A stretch of DNA of 5,026 bases from Azonexus sp. (GTDB lineage Bacteria > Pseudomonadota > Gammaproteobacteria > Burkholderiales > Rhodocyclaceae). Position 1 is the first letter of the stretch, and every line of letters begins with the position of its first letter. Positions 1 through 5,026 of the stretch are shown piece by piece. The notes beneath the pieces are model-generated. The model saw only the letters and a list, made by a program, of their open reading frames with translations. It did no database searches and was not told the origin of the DNA. The position numbers were made by a program, and so were the translations under genes. The DNA is taken from assembly GCA_023150195.1 (NCBI GenBank), contig JAKLLI010000163.1, positions 1 through 5,026 on the forward strand. Direction: 5' to 3'.

Positions 1-44
1 CCGCGCCGCCAAGGTCAGCGCGGCCCAAGTCTGCCCAAGGTGAC

Positions 45-1367
45 CTAGCGCGGTTTGCGTGCCGGCGGTCGGTTTTTGCCGCCGCCACCCGGTCGACCGC
101 GAGCGGCACCGCCCGGCTTGGCCGGAAAATCGTCAAACCCCACCCAGTTGGACGGTGCACCGCGCCCGCCCACCTTGGGTTTCTTAGGCGGTTTGGGGGC
201 TTTCGCCACGCCCCCCGTCGCCGGGACATTGTGCTGCGGCTCAAAGCCCGGCTCTTCGTCACGACTCAAGGACTGCTTGATCAACTGCTCGATGGCGCCC
301 AGCAGCGGCGCTTCATCGGCACAGACCAGCGAAATGGCCTCGCCGGCCTGACCGGCACGTCCGGTGCGCCCGATGCGGTGCACGTAGTCCTCGGCCTGAA
401 GCGGCAAATCAAAATTGACCACCTGCGGCAAGCCCTCGATATCCAGCCCGCGCGCCGCCACATCGGTGGCCACCAGCACTTCGATCTCGCCCGCCTTGAA
501 AGCTTCCAGCGCCCGCAGGCGGGAAGCCTGAGGCCGATCGCCGTGGATGGTGTCGGACGGAATCTGCTTGGCCTGCAAGCGGGCCACCAGTTCATCACAA
601 CCCTTTTTCGTTTTGACGAACACCAGCACCTGCTGCCAGCCTCTGTCCTTGCGCATGAACAGGAACAAATCGGTCTTGCGCTTCTTGTCGACCGGCACCA
701 CCCACTGCTTGACCGTTTTGGCCGCGGCATTGCGCGGGCTGACTTCGATGCTCAGCGGATCACGCAGCCGCGCCTTGGCCATACTGCGAATCTCGTCGGA
801 AAACGTGGCGGAAAACAGCAAGGTCTGACGCTTTTTGGGCAGTGCCTGAAACAGAATCGCCAGTTCCTCGGCAAAGCCCAGGTCCAGCATGCGGTCGGCC
901 TCGTCCAGCACCAAAAATTGCAACTCGCGGAATTTGATCGCGTTCTTGGTGAACAGGTCGATCAAGCGCCCCGGCGTCGCCACCAGCACATCAACCCCGC
1001 GCCGCATGCGCATCATTTGCGGATTCAGGCTCACGCCGCCATACGCCGCATAGCTGCTCACCGCCAGCCCGGCGCCGTATTCGCGGAAGGCCGAATGCAC
1101 CTGCTCGGCGAGCTCCCGCGTCGGCACCAGCACCAGCGCGCGCACGCTGTTGCTGCCTACCGACGTCTCGAGCGCCGCCAACTTTTGCAGCAGCGGCAGC
1201 GCAAAGGCCGCGGTTTTGCCGGTGCCGGTCTGCGCCGCGGCCATCAGGTCACGCCCCGCCAGCACGGCGGGAATGGCCTTTTCCTGTACCGACGTGGGGG
1301 TTGAATAGCCCAGCGTTTCCAGCGTTTGAAGCAGGGGCGCGGCGAGGCCGAGAGCGGCAAAAGTCAT
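45..1367 (-). CDS. rhlE: ATP-dependent RNA helicase, DEAD-box family, RhlE-like
   Basis: A 440-residue DEAD-box helicase that would use ATP to unwind short RNA duplexes in the cytoplasm; RhlE proteins are linked to ribosome maturation and RNA turnover. The full motif set is visible: Q motif around residues 23-31 (TPTSVQEKA), motif I AQTGTGKT 45-52, Ia PTRELA 82-87, Ib TPGR 131-134, II DEAD 155-158, III SAT 186-188, V VATDVAARGLDIE 299-311 and VI HRIGRTGR 330-337. After about residue 365 comes a low-complexity basic tail rich in Pro, Gly, Lys and Arg, typical of RhlE and expected to bind RNA. The ATG at 1367 gives the usual short N-terminus (MTFAALGL) before the Q motif, although the Shine-Dalgarno is weak. 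It lies 58 bp downstream of ychN. The helicase call is certain; RhlE rather than SrmB or DbpA rests on the N-terminus and tail. Confidence 0.95.
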   Translation of the reverse strand: MTFAALGLAAPLLQTLETLGYSTPTSVQEKAIPAVLAGRDLMAAAQTGTGKTAAFALPLLQKLAALETSVGSNSVRALVLVPTRELAEQVHSAFREYGAGLAVSSYAAYGGVSLNPQMMRMRRGVDVLVATPGRLIDLFTKNAIKFRELQFLVLDEADRMLDLGFAEELAILFQALPKKRQTLLFSATFSDEIRSMAKARLRDPLSIEVSPRNAAAKTVKQWVVPVDKKRKTDLFLFMRKDRGWQQVLVFVKTKKGCDELVARLQAKQIPSDTIHGDRPQASRLRALEAFKAGEIEVLVATDVAARGLDIEGLPQVVNFDLPLQAEDYVHRIGRTGRAGQAGEAISLVCADEAPLLGAIEQLIKQSLSRDEEPGFEPQHNVPATGGVAKAPKPPKKPKVGGRGAPSNWVGFDDFPAKPGGAARGRPGGGGKNRPPARKPR

Positions 1368-1400
1368 GGGAAATCCGGGGTCGACCGTGGAAAAGCCGCG

Positions 1401-1406
1401 ATTTTA
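1401..1406 (-). promoter_or_regulatory. possible -10 element of an rhlE promoter
   Basis: Read on the minus strand, the 58-bp gap between the ychN stop and the rhlE ATG contains TAAAAT, five of six matches to the sigma-70 -10 consensus. It lies in an otherwise GC-rich stretch, and initiation there would leave a leader of roughly 25-30 nt before the ATG. No convincing -35 hexamer lies 16-18 bp upstream, so this is a weak call. If real, it lets rhlE be expressed independently of the upstream hsdM-ychN transcript. Confidence 0.3.
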
Positions 1407-1425
1407 CCCGGTAGCCCGCAGCGCA

Positions 1426-1779
1426 TCAGAAGGTAATCACCTTGTCCGCCACCAGCGTGGCCTGCGCCAGTTCGGCCAGGGTACCAATCTGCAGCCCGGG
1501 AATCAGCGGCAATTCGCCCAGCCCGCGCGCCAGCGCACAAGTGCGGCACAGGCGAATATCCACGCCATGATTGACCAGCGTTTCCACCATGCCCTGCAGG
1601 CCGTTGGTCGCCCCGTCGATCTGGTTGGGCAGCCCGAGCACGGTTGCGTCGGACATCAGGAAAACACGCACCGCCGGCTTCTCGTCCTGCCCGACCAGCG
1701 CCGTCGCCAGCCGCAACCCGGAAAGACAGCGCTCGGAACCGTAAGGCGGCGCGTGGATGATGATGAGGATGTTTTGCAT
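1426..1779 (-). CDS. ychN: DsrE/DsrF-like family protein, YchN homologue
   Basis: A 117-residue cytoplasmic protein, the same length as E. coli YchN as I recall it, and alike almost throughout: the N-terminal strand MQNILIII, an APPYGSE loop (10-16), the LRLA helix (22-25), VFLMSDA (39-45), LCRTC (77-81), LPLI.G (90-95) and the C-terminal ADKVITF. The family fold is that of DsrE/TusD sulfur-relay proteins. The conserved Cys78 and Cys81 (CRTC) are the likely sulfur-handling residues, but the physiological role of YchN itself is not established. The ATG at 1779 is preceded by AAGGAA about 5 bp upstream, a good Shine-Dalgarno that adjoins the hsdM stop codon; only 9 bp separate the two genes. 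This spacing implies co-transcription with hsdM, though the protein has no known part in restriction-modification. Confidence 0.92.
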   Translation of the reverse strand: MQNILIIIHAPPYGSERCLSGLRLATALVGQDEKPAVRVFLMSDATVLGLPNQIDGATNGLQGMVETLVNHGVDIRLCRTCALARGLGELPLIPGLQIGTLAELAQATLVADKVITF

Positions 1780-1791
1780 GAAAGTTCCTTA
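1780..1791 (-). promoter_or_regulatory. ribosome binding site of ychN abutting/overlapping the hsdM stop codon
   Basis: On the minus strand the hsdM TAA runs directly into GGAACTTTC and then the ychN ATG. The resulting TAAGGAA is a strong Shine-Dalgarno match about 5 nt from the start and uses bases of the hsdM stop codon, so ribosomes finishing hsdM would stop on the ychN initiation site. Translational coupling is an inference. Confidence 0.65.
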
Positions 1792-3270
1792 TTGCAAGGC
1801 GTTGGCAATGGCCCGGAAGCTGGCCAGACCGGCTTCCAGATTTTCAATGATTTCGCCGGCCAGATCGTCCGGCTCGGGCAGGTTGTCGAGGTCGGCCAGG
1901 CTTTTGTCCTTGAGCCAGAAAATGTCGAGGCTGGTCTTGTCTCGGGCGACGATCTGTTCGTAGCTGAACTTGCGCCAGCGGCCTTCCGGATTTTCAATTT
2001 CGTGCCAGATTTCCTGTCGACCGTGGCGATTGGCCGGGTTGTAGCACGCCACAAAATCCGCCAGATCATCAAAGCGCAGCGGCTTTTTTTTCAGCGTGTG
2101 ATGAATGTTGGTGCGGTAGTCGTACACCCAGACTTCCTTCGTCCACGGCTCGGCGCGCGCCGGCTGGTTGTCGAAGAACAGCACATTGGCCTTGACGCCG
2201 TTGGCGTAGAAAATCCCGGTCGGCAGCCGCAGGATGGTGTGCAGATCGGTCGTTTCCAGCAGCTTCTTGCGTACCGTCTCGCCGGCCCCGCCTTCGAACA
2301 GCACGTTGTCCGGCACCACCACGGCAGCGCGGCCGGTGCTCTTCAACAGGCTCTTGATGTGCTGCACGAAATTGAGCTGCTTGTTCGAAGTTGTCGCCCA
2401 GAAATCCTGACGGTTGTAGGTCAGCGCATCGGTTTCCTGCTCGCCTTCCTCGTTGGTGAAGCTCATGCTGCTCTTCTTGCCGAAAGGCGGATTGGCCAGC
2501 ACGTAATCGAAGGTTTCATTCGGCGGTGCAATCAAGGCATCGTTGGGTGAAATCGGACTGTCGCCGTCAATCTCGCCGATGTTGTGCAGGAACATGTTCA
2601 TCAAGGCCAGCCGGCGCGTGCCCGCCACGATTTCGTTGCCGAAAAAGGTGTTGTGCTTGAGGAAGGCGCGCTGCTCGCGGTCCATGCCGGGATAGGTATC
2701 GACCAGGAAATCGTAGGCGGCGAGGAAAAAGCCGCCTGTCCCGCAGGCCGGATCGGCGATGGTCTTGTTCGGCAACGGCCGCACACACTCCACCATCGCC
2801 CGGATCAAGGGGCGCGGCGTGAAATACTGCCCGGCGCCCGATTTCGTATCCTCGGCATTGCGCTCGAGCAGGCCCTCATAAATGTCGCCCTTCACATCCG
2901 CCCCCAGCGTCACCCAACTGGTTTCATCCACCATGTCGATCAACCTGGAGAGCTTGGCCGGGTCCTGAATCTTGTTCTGCGCCTTGGTGAAAATCTGCCC
3001 GAGCAGCCCCGGCTTGTTGCCCAGCTCGCGCAGCACCGTCACGTAATGCACCTCCAGCGCCGCCCCGCGCGCCGCCTTCAGGCTGGACCAGCCAAGATCT
3101 TCGGGAATGCCGATTTTGCGGCTGTACGGCGGTCGACCGTATTCGTCGGCCATTTTCAGGAAGATCAGGTAAGTCAGCTGTTCGAGGTAATCGCCATAGC
3201 CGACCCCGTCGTCGCGTAGCGTGGTACAGAAGCTCCAGACACGGGAGACGATGGATGCAGTTGCGTTCAT
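1789..3270 (-). CDS. hsdM: type I restriction-modification system, N6-adenine DNA methyltransferase subunit M
   Basis: A complete 493-residue HsdM of normal family length. It transfers a methyl group from S-adenosylmethionine to adenine N6 in the site chosen by HsdS, and forms M2S or, with HsdR, the restriction complex. The N-terminal HsdM_N helical domain (about 1-125) includes DDGVGYGDYLEQLTYLIFLK. Next come GAGQYFTPR (145-153), the SAM-binding motif DPACGTGGFF (173-182) and the catalytic motif IV NPPF (260-263). The C-terminus has the usual RDKTSLDIFWLKD segment followed by an acidic helix. I chose the ATG at 3270 because MNATASIV is the typical HsdM beginning; an in-frame TTG at 3294 would add eight residues but has no Shine-Dalgarno either. 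No frameshift or missing catalytic residue is seen, so the subunit looks functional, unlike the neighbouring hsdS. It ends 9 bp before ychN. Confidence 0.96.
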   Translation of the reverse strand: MNATASIVSRVWSFCTTLRDDGVGYGDYLEQLTYLIFLKMADEYGRPPYSRKIGIPEDLGWSSLKAARGAALEVHYVTVLRELGNKPGLLGQIFTKAQNKIQDPAKLSRLIDMVDETSWVTLGADVKGDIYEGLLERNAEDTKSGAGQYFTPRPLIRAMVECVRPLPNKTIADPACGTGGFFLAAYDFLVDTYPGMDREQRAFLKHNTFFGNEIVAGTRRLALMNMFLHNIGEIDGDSPISPNDALIAPPNETFDYVLANPPFGKKSSMSFTNEEGEQETDALTYNRQDFWATTSNKQLNFVQHIKSLLKSTGRAAVVVPDNVLFEGGAGETVRKKLLETTDLHTILRLPTGIFYANGVKANVLFFDNQPARAEPWTKEVWVYDYRTNIHHTLKKKPLRFDDLADFVACYNPANRHGRQEIWHEIENPEGRWRKFSYEQIVARDKTSLDIFWLKDKSLADLDNLPEPDDLAGEIIENLEAGLASFRAIANALQ

Positions 3271-3334
3271 TAGGGTCAGACTTTCAAACAGCAATCAAGA
3301 AATTTTGACCCGGGCAAGAAGCCTTGGCCATTGA

Positions 3335-3365
3335 TTTATAGGTACTTATTCCCGGCTGGGCTATA
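3335..3365 (-). promoter_or_regulatory. promoter-like -10 elements upstream of hsdM
   Basis: The 162-bp gap between the RhuM-Fic gene and hsdM is more AT-rich than the genes. On the minus strand it holds TATAAA (3335-3340) and, 20 bp further upstream, TATAGC preceded by TG (3360-3365), which resembles an extended -10. Neither has a good -35 at standard spacing. The gap is long for an operon and could carry an hsdM promoter independent of the upstream genes, but which element is used cannot be decided from the sequence. Confidence 0.3.
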
Positions 3366-3378
3366 ACAGCGGGGATCT

Positions 3379-3396
3379 GGATCAAAACCGGATCAA
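3379..3396 (-). repeat. tandem TTGATCC half-sites, 11-bp period, upstream of hsdM
   Basis: On the minus strand TTGATCC occurs twice, at 3390-3396 and 3379-3385, with start-to-start spacing of 11 bp, about one helical turn. A third GATC lies at 3374-3377, so three GATC tetramers fall within 21 bp. They sit just upstream of the TATAGC/TATAAA candidates, where an operator would be expected. Regulatory use is inference; the repeat itself is plain in the sequence. Confidence 0.35.
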
Positions 3397-3432
3397 GAAA
3401 GCAGCAAACATCCGTTGGCAGCACGGCGGCGC

Positions 3433-4434
3433 TCACCCGCGCACCAGATTCATGATCAGATGAATCATCAACTGCTTCTGCGCCGGGTCGCTTTGCGCCA
3501 CCAGCAGCGCAATTGCCGCCAGCGCATTGTCGTTGATCTTCAGCTCGCCATCCGACTTCAAATGGTGCCGGTTACGCTGCAGGAACCAGATGAACAGAAA
3601 AGCGCCGATGCGCTTGTTACCATCCGAGAACGGATGGTTCTTGATCACGAAATACAACAAATGTGCCGCCTGTTCCTCGATGCTCGGGTACAGGTATTCG
3701 CCGCCGAAGGATTGCAGGATGTTGCCGAGAATGCCGGCAAAGCTGCCGTCCTTCTGGTTGCCGAACAATTCCGACGCCTCGCCGCGACCCAGCATGTCCG
3801 CCTTCAGCGCCGCAACCCCGGCCAGCGCCTCATCCTCACGGATTTCGTAATGAATCGTCGTCGCAAAATCGCCCAGCGGCAGGCGCTCGCTGTCGAACTG
3901 GTTGAGCAACACGAAGGTGCGCGCATAACCGGCGATCACATTCACCAGCCCACGCGCCTCCGGCAGGCTGGCCTGCTCGATCAAGGTTTGCTGGAACAAG
4001 CTCAGTGTGCGCTCCAACTGGCGGATATTCTCCTGCTGCTGCGCCAGCCGCTGCTGGTTCAGCGTGTAACCCTGCACCAGATGATCCTTGAGGACGCGGT
4101 TAGCCCAGATGCGGAAGCGGGTGCCTTCGGGAGATTTGACGCGGTAGCCGACGGAGATGATGACATCGAGGTTGTAGTGCTCAACCTGATAGATTTTTCC
4201 GTCATCGGCAGTATGTGCAAATTTTGCACATACTGAATTTGCCTCAAGTTCGCCCTCGGCAAAGACATTGCGCAGATGCTTTGTGATGACCGAACGCTCA
4301 CGGCCAAACAGCTGAGTCAGTTGCGCCTGCGTCAGCCAGACAGTTTCACCGTCAAGGCGAACTTCCGTCGAAATGCTGCCGTCGGCGGCTTGATAAATGG
4401 CAATCGGGGATTGGGCGGTGGTTTGGGTTTGCAT
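3433..4434 (-). CDS. virulence protein RhuM / Fic-Doc family fusion protein
   Basis: A 333-residue two-domain protein. Residues about 8-125 form a RhuM-type domain: an N-terminal winged-helix-like part (ETVWLTQAQLTQLFGRERS), then HLRNVF.EGEL, YNLDVIISVGYRVKS and FR.WA..VLKDHLVQG. A Gln-rich, probably coiled-coil linker (about 122-160, NQQRLAQQQENIRQLERTL) leads to a Fic/Doc domain (about 163-333) with the catalytic loop HPFSDGNKR at 267-275. Fic proteins transfer AMP or another phosphate-containing group to target proteins; Doc-type members with D and K in the loop can phosphorylate. I see no clear inhibitory (S/T)xxxE(G/N) helix and no separate antitoxin gene. The ATG at 4434 is preferred because AAGG lies 6 nt upstream; a TTG at 4449 is the alternative. 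It sits 39 bp after hsdS and 162 bp before hsdM, a common setting for this family. Target and trigger are unknown. Confidence 0.9.
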   Translation of the reverse strand: MQTQTTAQSPIAIYQAADGSISTEVRLDGETVWLTQAQLTQLFGRERSVITKHLRNVFAEGELEANSVCAKFAHTADDGKIYQVEHYNLDVIISVGYRVKSPEGTRFRIWANRVLKDHLVQGYTLNQQRLAQQQENIRQLERTLSLFQQTLIEQASLPEARGLVNVIAGYARTFVLLNQFDSERLPLGDFATTIHYEIREDEALAGVAALKADMLGRGEASELFGNQKDGSFAGILGNILQSFGGEYLYPSIEEQAAHLLYFVIKNHPFSDGNKRIGAFLFIWFLQRNRHHLKSDGELKINDNALAAIALLVAQSDPAQKQLMIHLIMNLVRG

Positions 4435-4473
4435 GATCGGCCTTGGCAAATAACTGGATATAACACCAGTACG

Positions 4474-4914
4474 TTAGCCGGGTTTTCTCTGTTTGACAGG
4501 CTTTTTAATGCCATTCGATTTCCTGGCGCGGATGCGTTCGAGCAGGGCGGTGGCGGGTTCGTCGTTTTTGTCCTGTTCGACCAGTTGACCGCAGAAAGCC
4601 ATTTTCAGGATGGACTGGCGCAGCGCGTCGGCCTGTTGCAGCGCGGTGGCAAGGGTTTGGTCGAGTTGGTCGGCTTCGGAGAGTTTGGATTCGAGTTCAC
4701 ACAGCACCGCCTCTTGCTCCGCACGTGAGCAATAAGGAACAACCAAGTTCTCCAAGGTTTCGAGGTTGATATTCTTTTGGGCCGTTGCTGGTGCATATGC
4801 CTCAATGCGAGTTCGCGCGGCCTGAATGAAGTAGTCGATGTATTCAGCACGCACAACAGGTTCAAATGCAGTGAAGCCGACAACGCTATTAACCCGGCAA
4901 TCCAATAGGTTCAT
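4474..4914 (-). CDS. hsdS: type I restriction-modification specificity subunit S, C-terminal fragment (5' truncated or disrupted)
   Basis: This encodes only the last part of HsdS, the DNA-recognition subunit that directs HsdM and HsdR. From the ATG at 4914 there are 146 residues, against roughly 400-450 for a complete HsdS. Visible parts are the end of a target-recognition domain (AEYIDYFI, 23-30; TAQKNINLETLENLVVPYC, 44-62), the RAEQEAV proline-poor variant of the usual PLPEQ segment, the long conserved coiled-coil helix (about 70-103), and the standard C-terminus SILKMAFCGQLVEQDKNDEP followed by LLERIRAR. The ATG at 4914 has no Shine-Dalgarno and lies in a hairpin loop, so it is probably not a native start. 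The frame stays open to 5013, where an in-frame TGA (5014-5016) stops it. Residues upstream of about VNSVVGF do not look like HsdS. The first recognition domain and central conserved region are missing; a pseudogene or an interrupted gene is likely. Confidence 0.8.
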   Translation of the reverse strand: MNLLDCRVNSVVGFTAFEPVVRAEYIDYFIQAARTRIEAYAPATAQKNINLETLENLVVPYCSRAEQEAVLCELESKLSEADQLDQTLATALQQADALRQSILKMAFCGQLVEQDKNDEPATALLERIRARKSNGIKKPVKQRKPG

Positions 4915-5026
4915 TACGCGGCATATTGGATTTTCCGATGCCTGAAATAGGACATAACCCGTTTTGGTCGATTTTGTATTTTCATCATTGCCCCGCGCAC
5001 CTTTGATTCCAGTTCATTCCGGTTTT
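4885..5026. other. non-HsdS segment joined to the hsdS fragment; possible insertion or repeat element
   Basis: Where the N-terminal half of hsdS should continue, the sequence instead carries stops in all minus-strand frames: TGA at 5014-5016 in the hsdS frame, TAA at 4914-4916 in a second frame and TGA in the third. It contains a perfect 9-bp inverted repeat and is AT-richer than the rest of the window. One minus-strand frame is open from the window edge to the TAA at 4914-4916, ending in RHRKIQYAA, and could be the tail of another reading frame. The exact junction cannot be placed; about 4885-4900 is where HsdS similarity fades. A small mobile or dispersed repeat is the best guess. Confidence 0.35.
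4899..4932. repeat. perfect 9-bp inverted repeat (hairpin)
   Basis: AATCCAATA at 4899-4907 is the exact reverse complement of TATTGGATT at 4924-4932, with a 16-nt loop between. The stem is AT-rich and no T-tract follows it directly on either strand, so it does not resemble an intrinsic terminator. It lies at the point where hsdS similarity ends, and the loop contains the only ATG near the start of the hsdS fragment. Confidence 0.6.

Noticed and set aside
1..23. CCGCGC/GCGCGG stem with an 11-nt loop just downstream of the rhlE stop, as a terminator
   Set aside because: The 6-bp GC-only stem is perfect, but the T-tract position would fall before base 1 and cannot be seen; short GC palindromes are common at this base composition.
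12..46. AGGTCA/TGACCT inverted repeat spanning the rhlE stop
   Set aside because: Arms of 6 bp with a 23-nt loop are expected by chance and no T-run follows.
3271..3294. N-terminal extension of HsdM from a TTG codon at 3294
   Set aside because: The extra residues have no family counterpart, TTG has no Shine-Dalgarno, and the ATG at 3270 gives the usual HsdM N-terminus.
3295..3432. Small RNA, tRNA or riboswitch in the gap before hsdM
   Set aside because: No cloverleaf, no strong nested stems and no recognised riboswitch core were seen; only promoter-like and short repeat elements can be supported.
231..4236. Long open frames on the plus strand opposite rhlE, hsdM and the RhuM-Fic gene (for example 231-1304, 1366-2550, 2584-3219, 3415-4236)
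   Set aside because: They lie antisense to genes with clear family motifs, show no recognisable domains, and have the Arg/Gln/His-rich composition expected from reading GC-rich codons backwards. The frame at 1366-2550 also runs across two genes and their junction.
4453..4470. ACTGG/CCAGT hairpin between hsdS and the RhuM-Fic gene
   Set aside because: A stem of only 5 bp with an 8-nt loop and no T-tract is too weak to call a terminator or attenuator.
1..5026. CRISPR array or insertion sequence with transposase
   Set aside because: No regularly spaced direct repeats of CRISPR length and no transposase-like reading frame occur on either strand within the window.

Overview
The window looks like a stretch of a Pseudomonadota chromosome, probably beta- or gammaproteobacterial. 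It is GC-rich, carries an RhlE-type DEAD-box helicase, and carries a close homologue of the E. coli sulfur-relay-like protein YchN. These family resemblances were judged by eye; no database search was run. All supported genes lie on the minus strand, so transcription runs from high to low coordinates.

The upper part (about 5026 to 1789) is a type I restriction-modification locus. In transcription order it holds the C-terminal part of a specificity subunit (hsdS, ending at 4474), a RhuM-Fic/Doc fusion protein (ATG at 4434, ending at 3433), a 162-bp intergenic region with promoter-like and repeat elements, and a complete N6-adenine methyltransferase subunit (hsdM, ATG at 3270, ending at 1789). 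No hsdR is visible. The hsdS frame is interrupted: going upstream it meets an in-frame TGA at 5014-5016. The segment just inside the window edge (about 4885-5026) does not read like HsdS and contains a perfect 9-bp inverted repeat, so hsdS looks truncated or disrupted by unrelated sequence.

The lower part looks like ordinary chromosome. A ychN/DsrE-family gene (1426-1779) starts 9 bp after the hsdM stop, with its ribosome binding site abutting or overlapping that stop. An rhlE helicase gene follows (45-1367), with a possible promoter of its own in the 58-bp gap. The ychN-hsdM junction is therefore probably one edge of the defence locus.

Functionally, HsdM and HsdS would together recognise and methylate DNA and, with an HsdR outside the window, restrict unmodified DNA. 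The RhuM-Fic protein sits inside the cassette as an accessory gene and may be a toxin-like or abortive-infection effector; that role is inferred from position and domains. The most interesting points are the Doc-like catalytic motif of the RhuM-Fic protein, the unusual hsdS - rhuM/fic - hsdM order, the broken hsdS, and an over-frequent octamer GTCGACCG.
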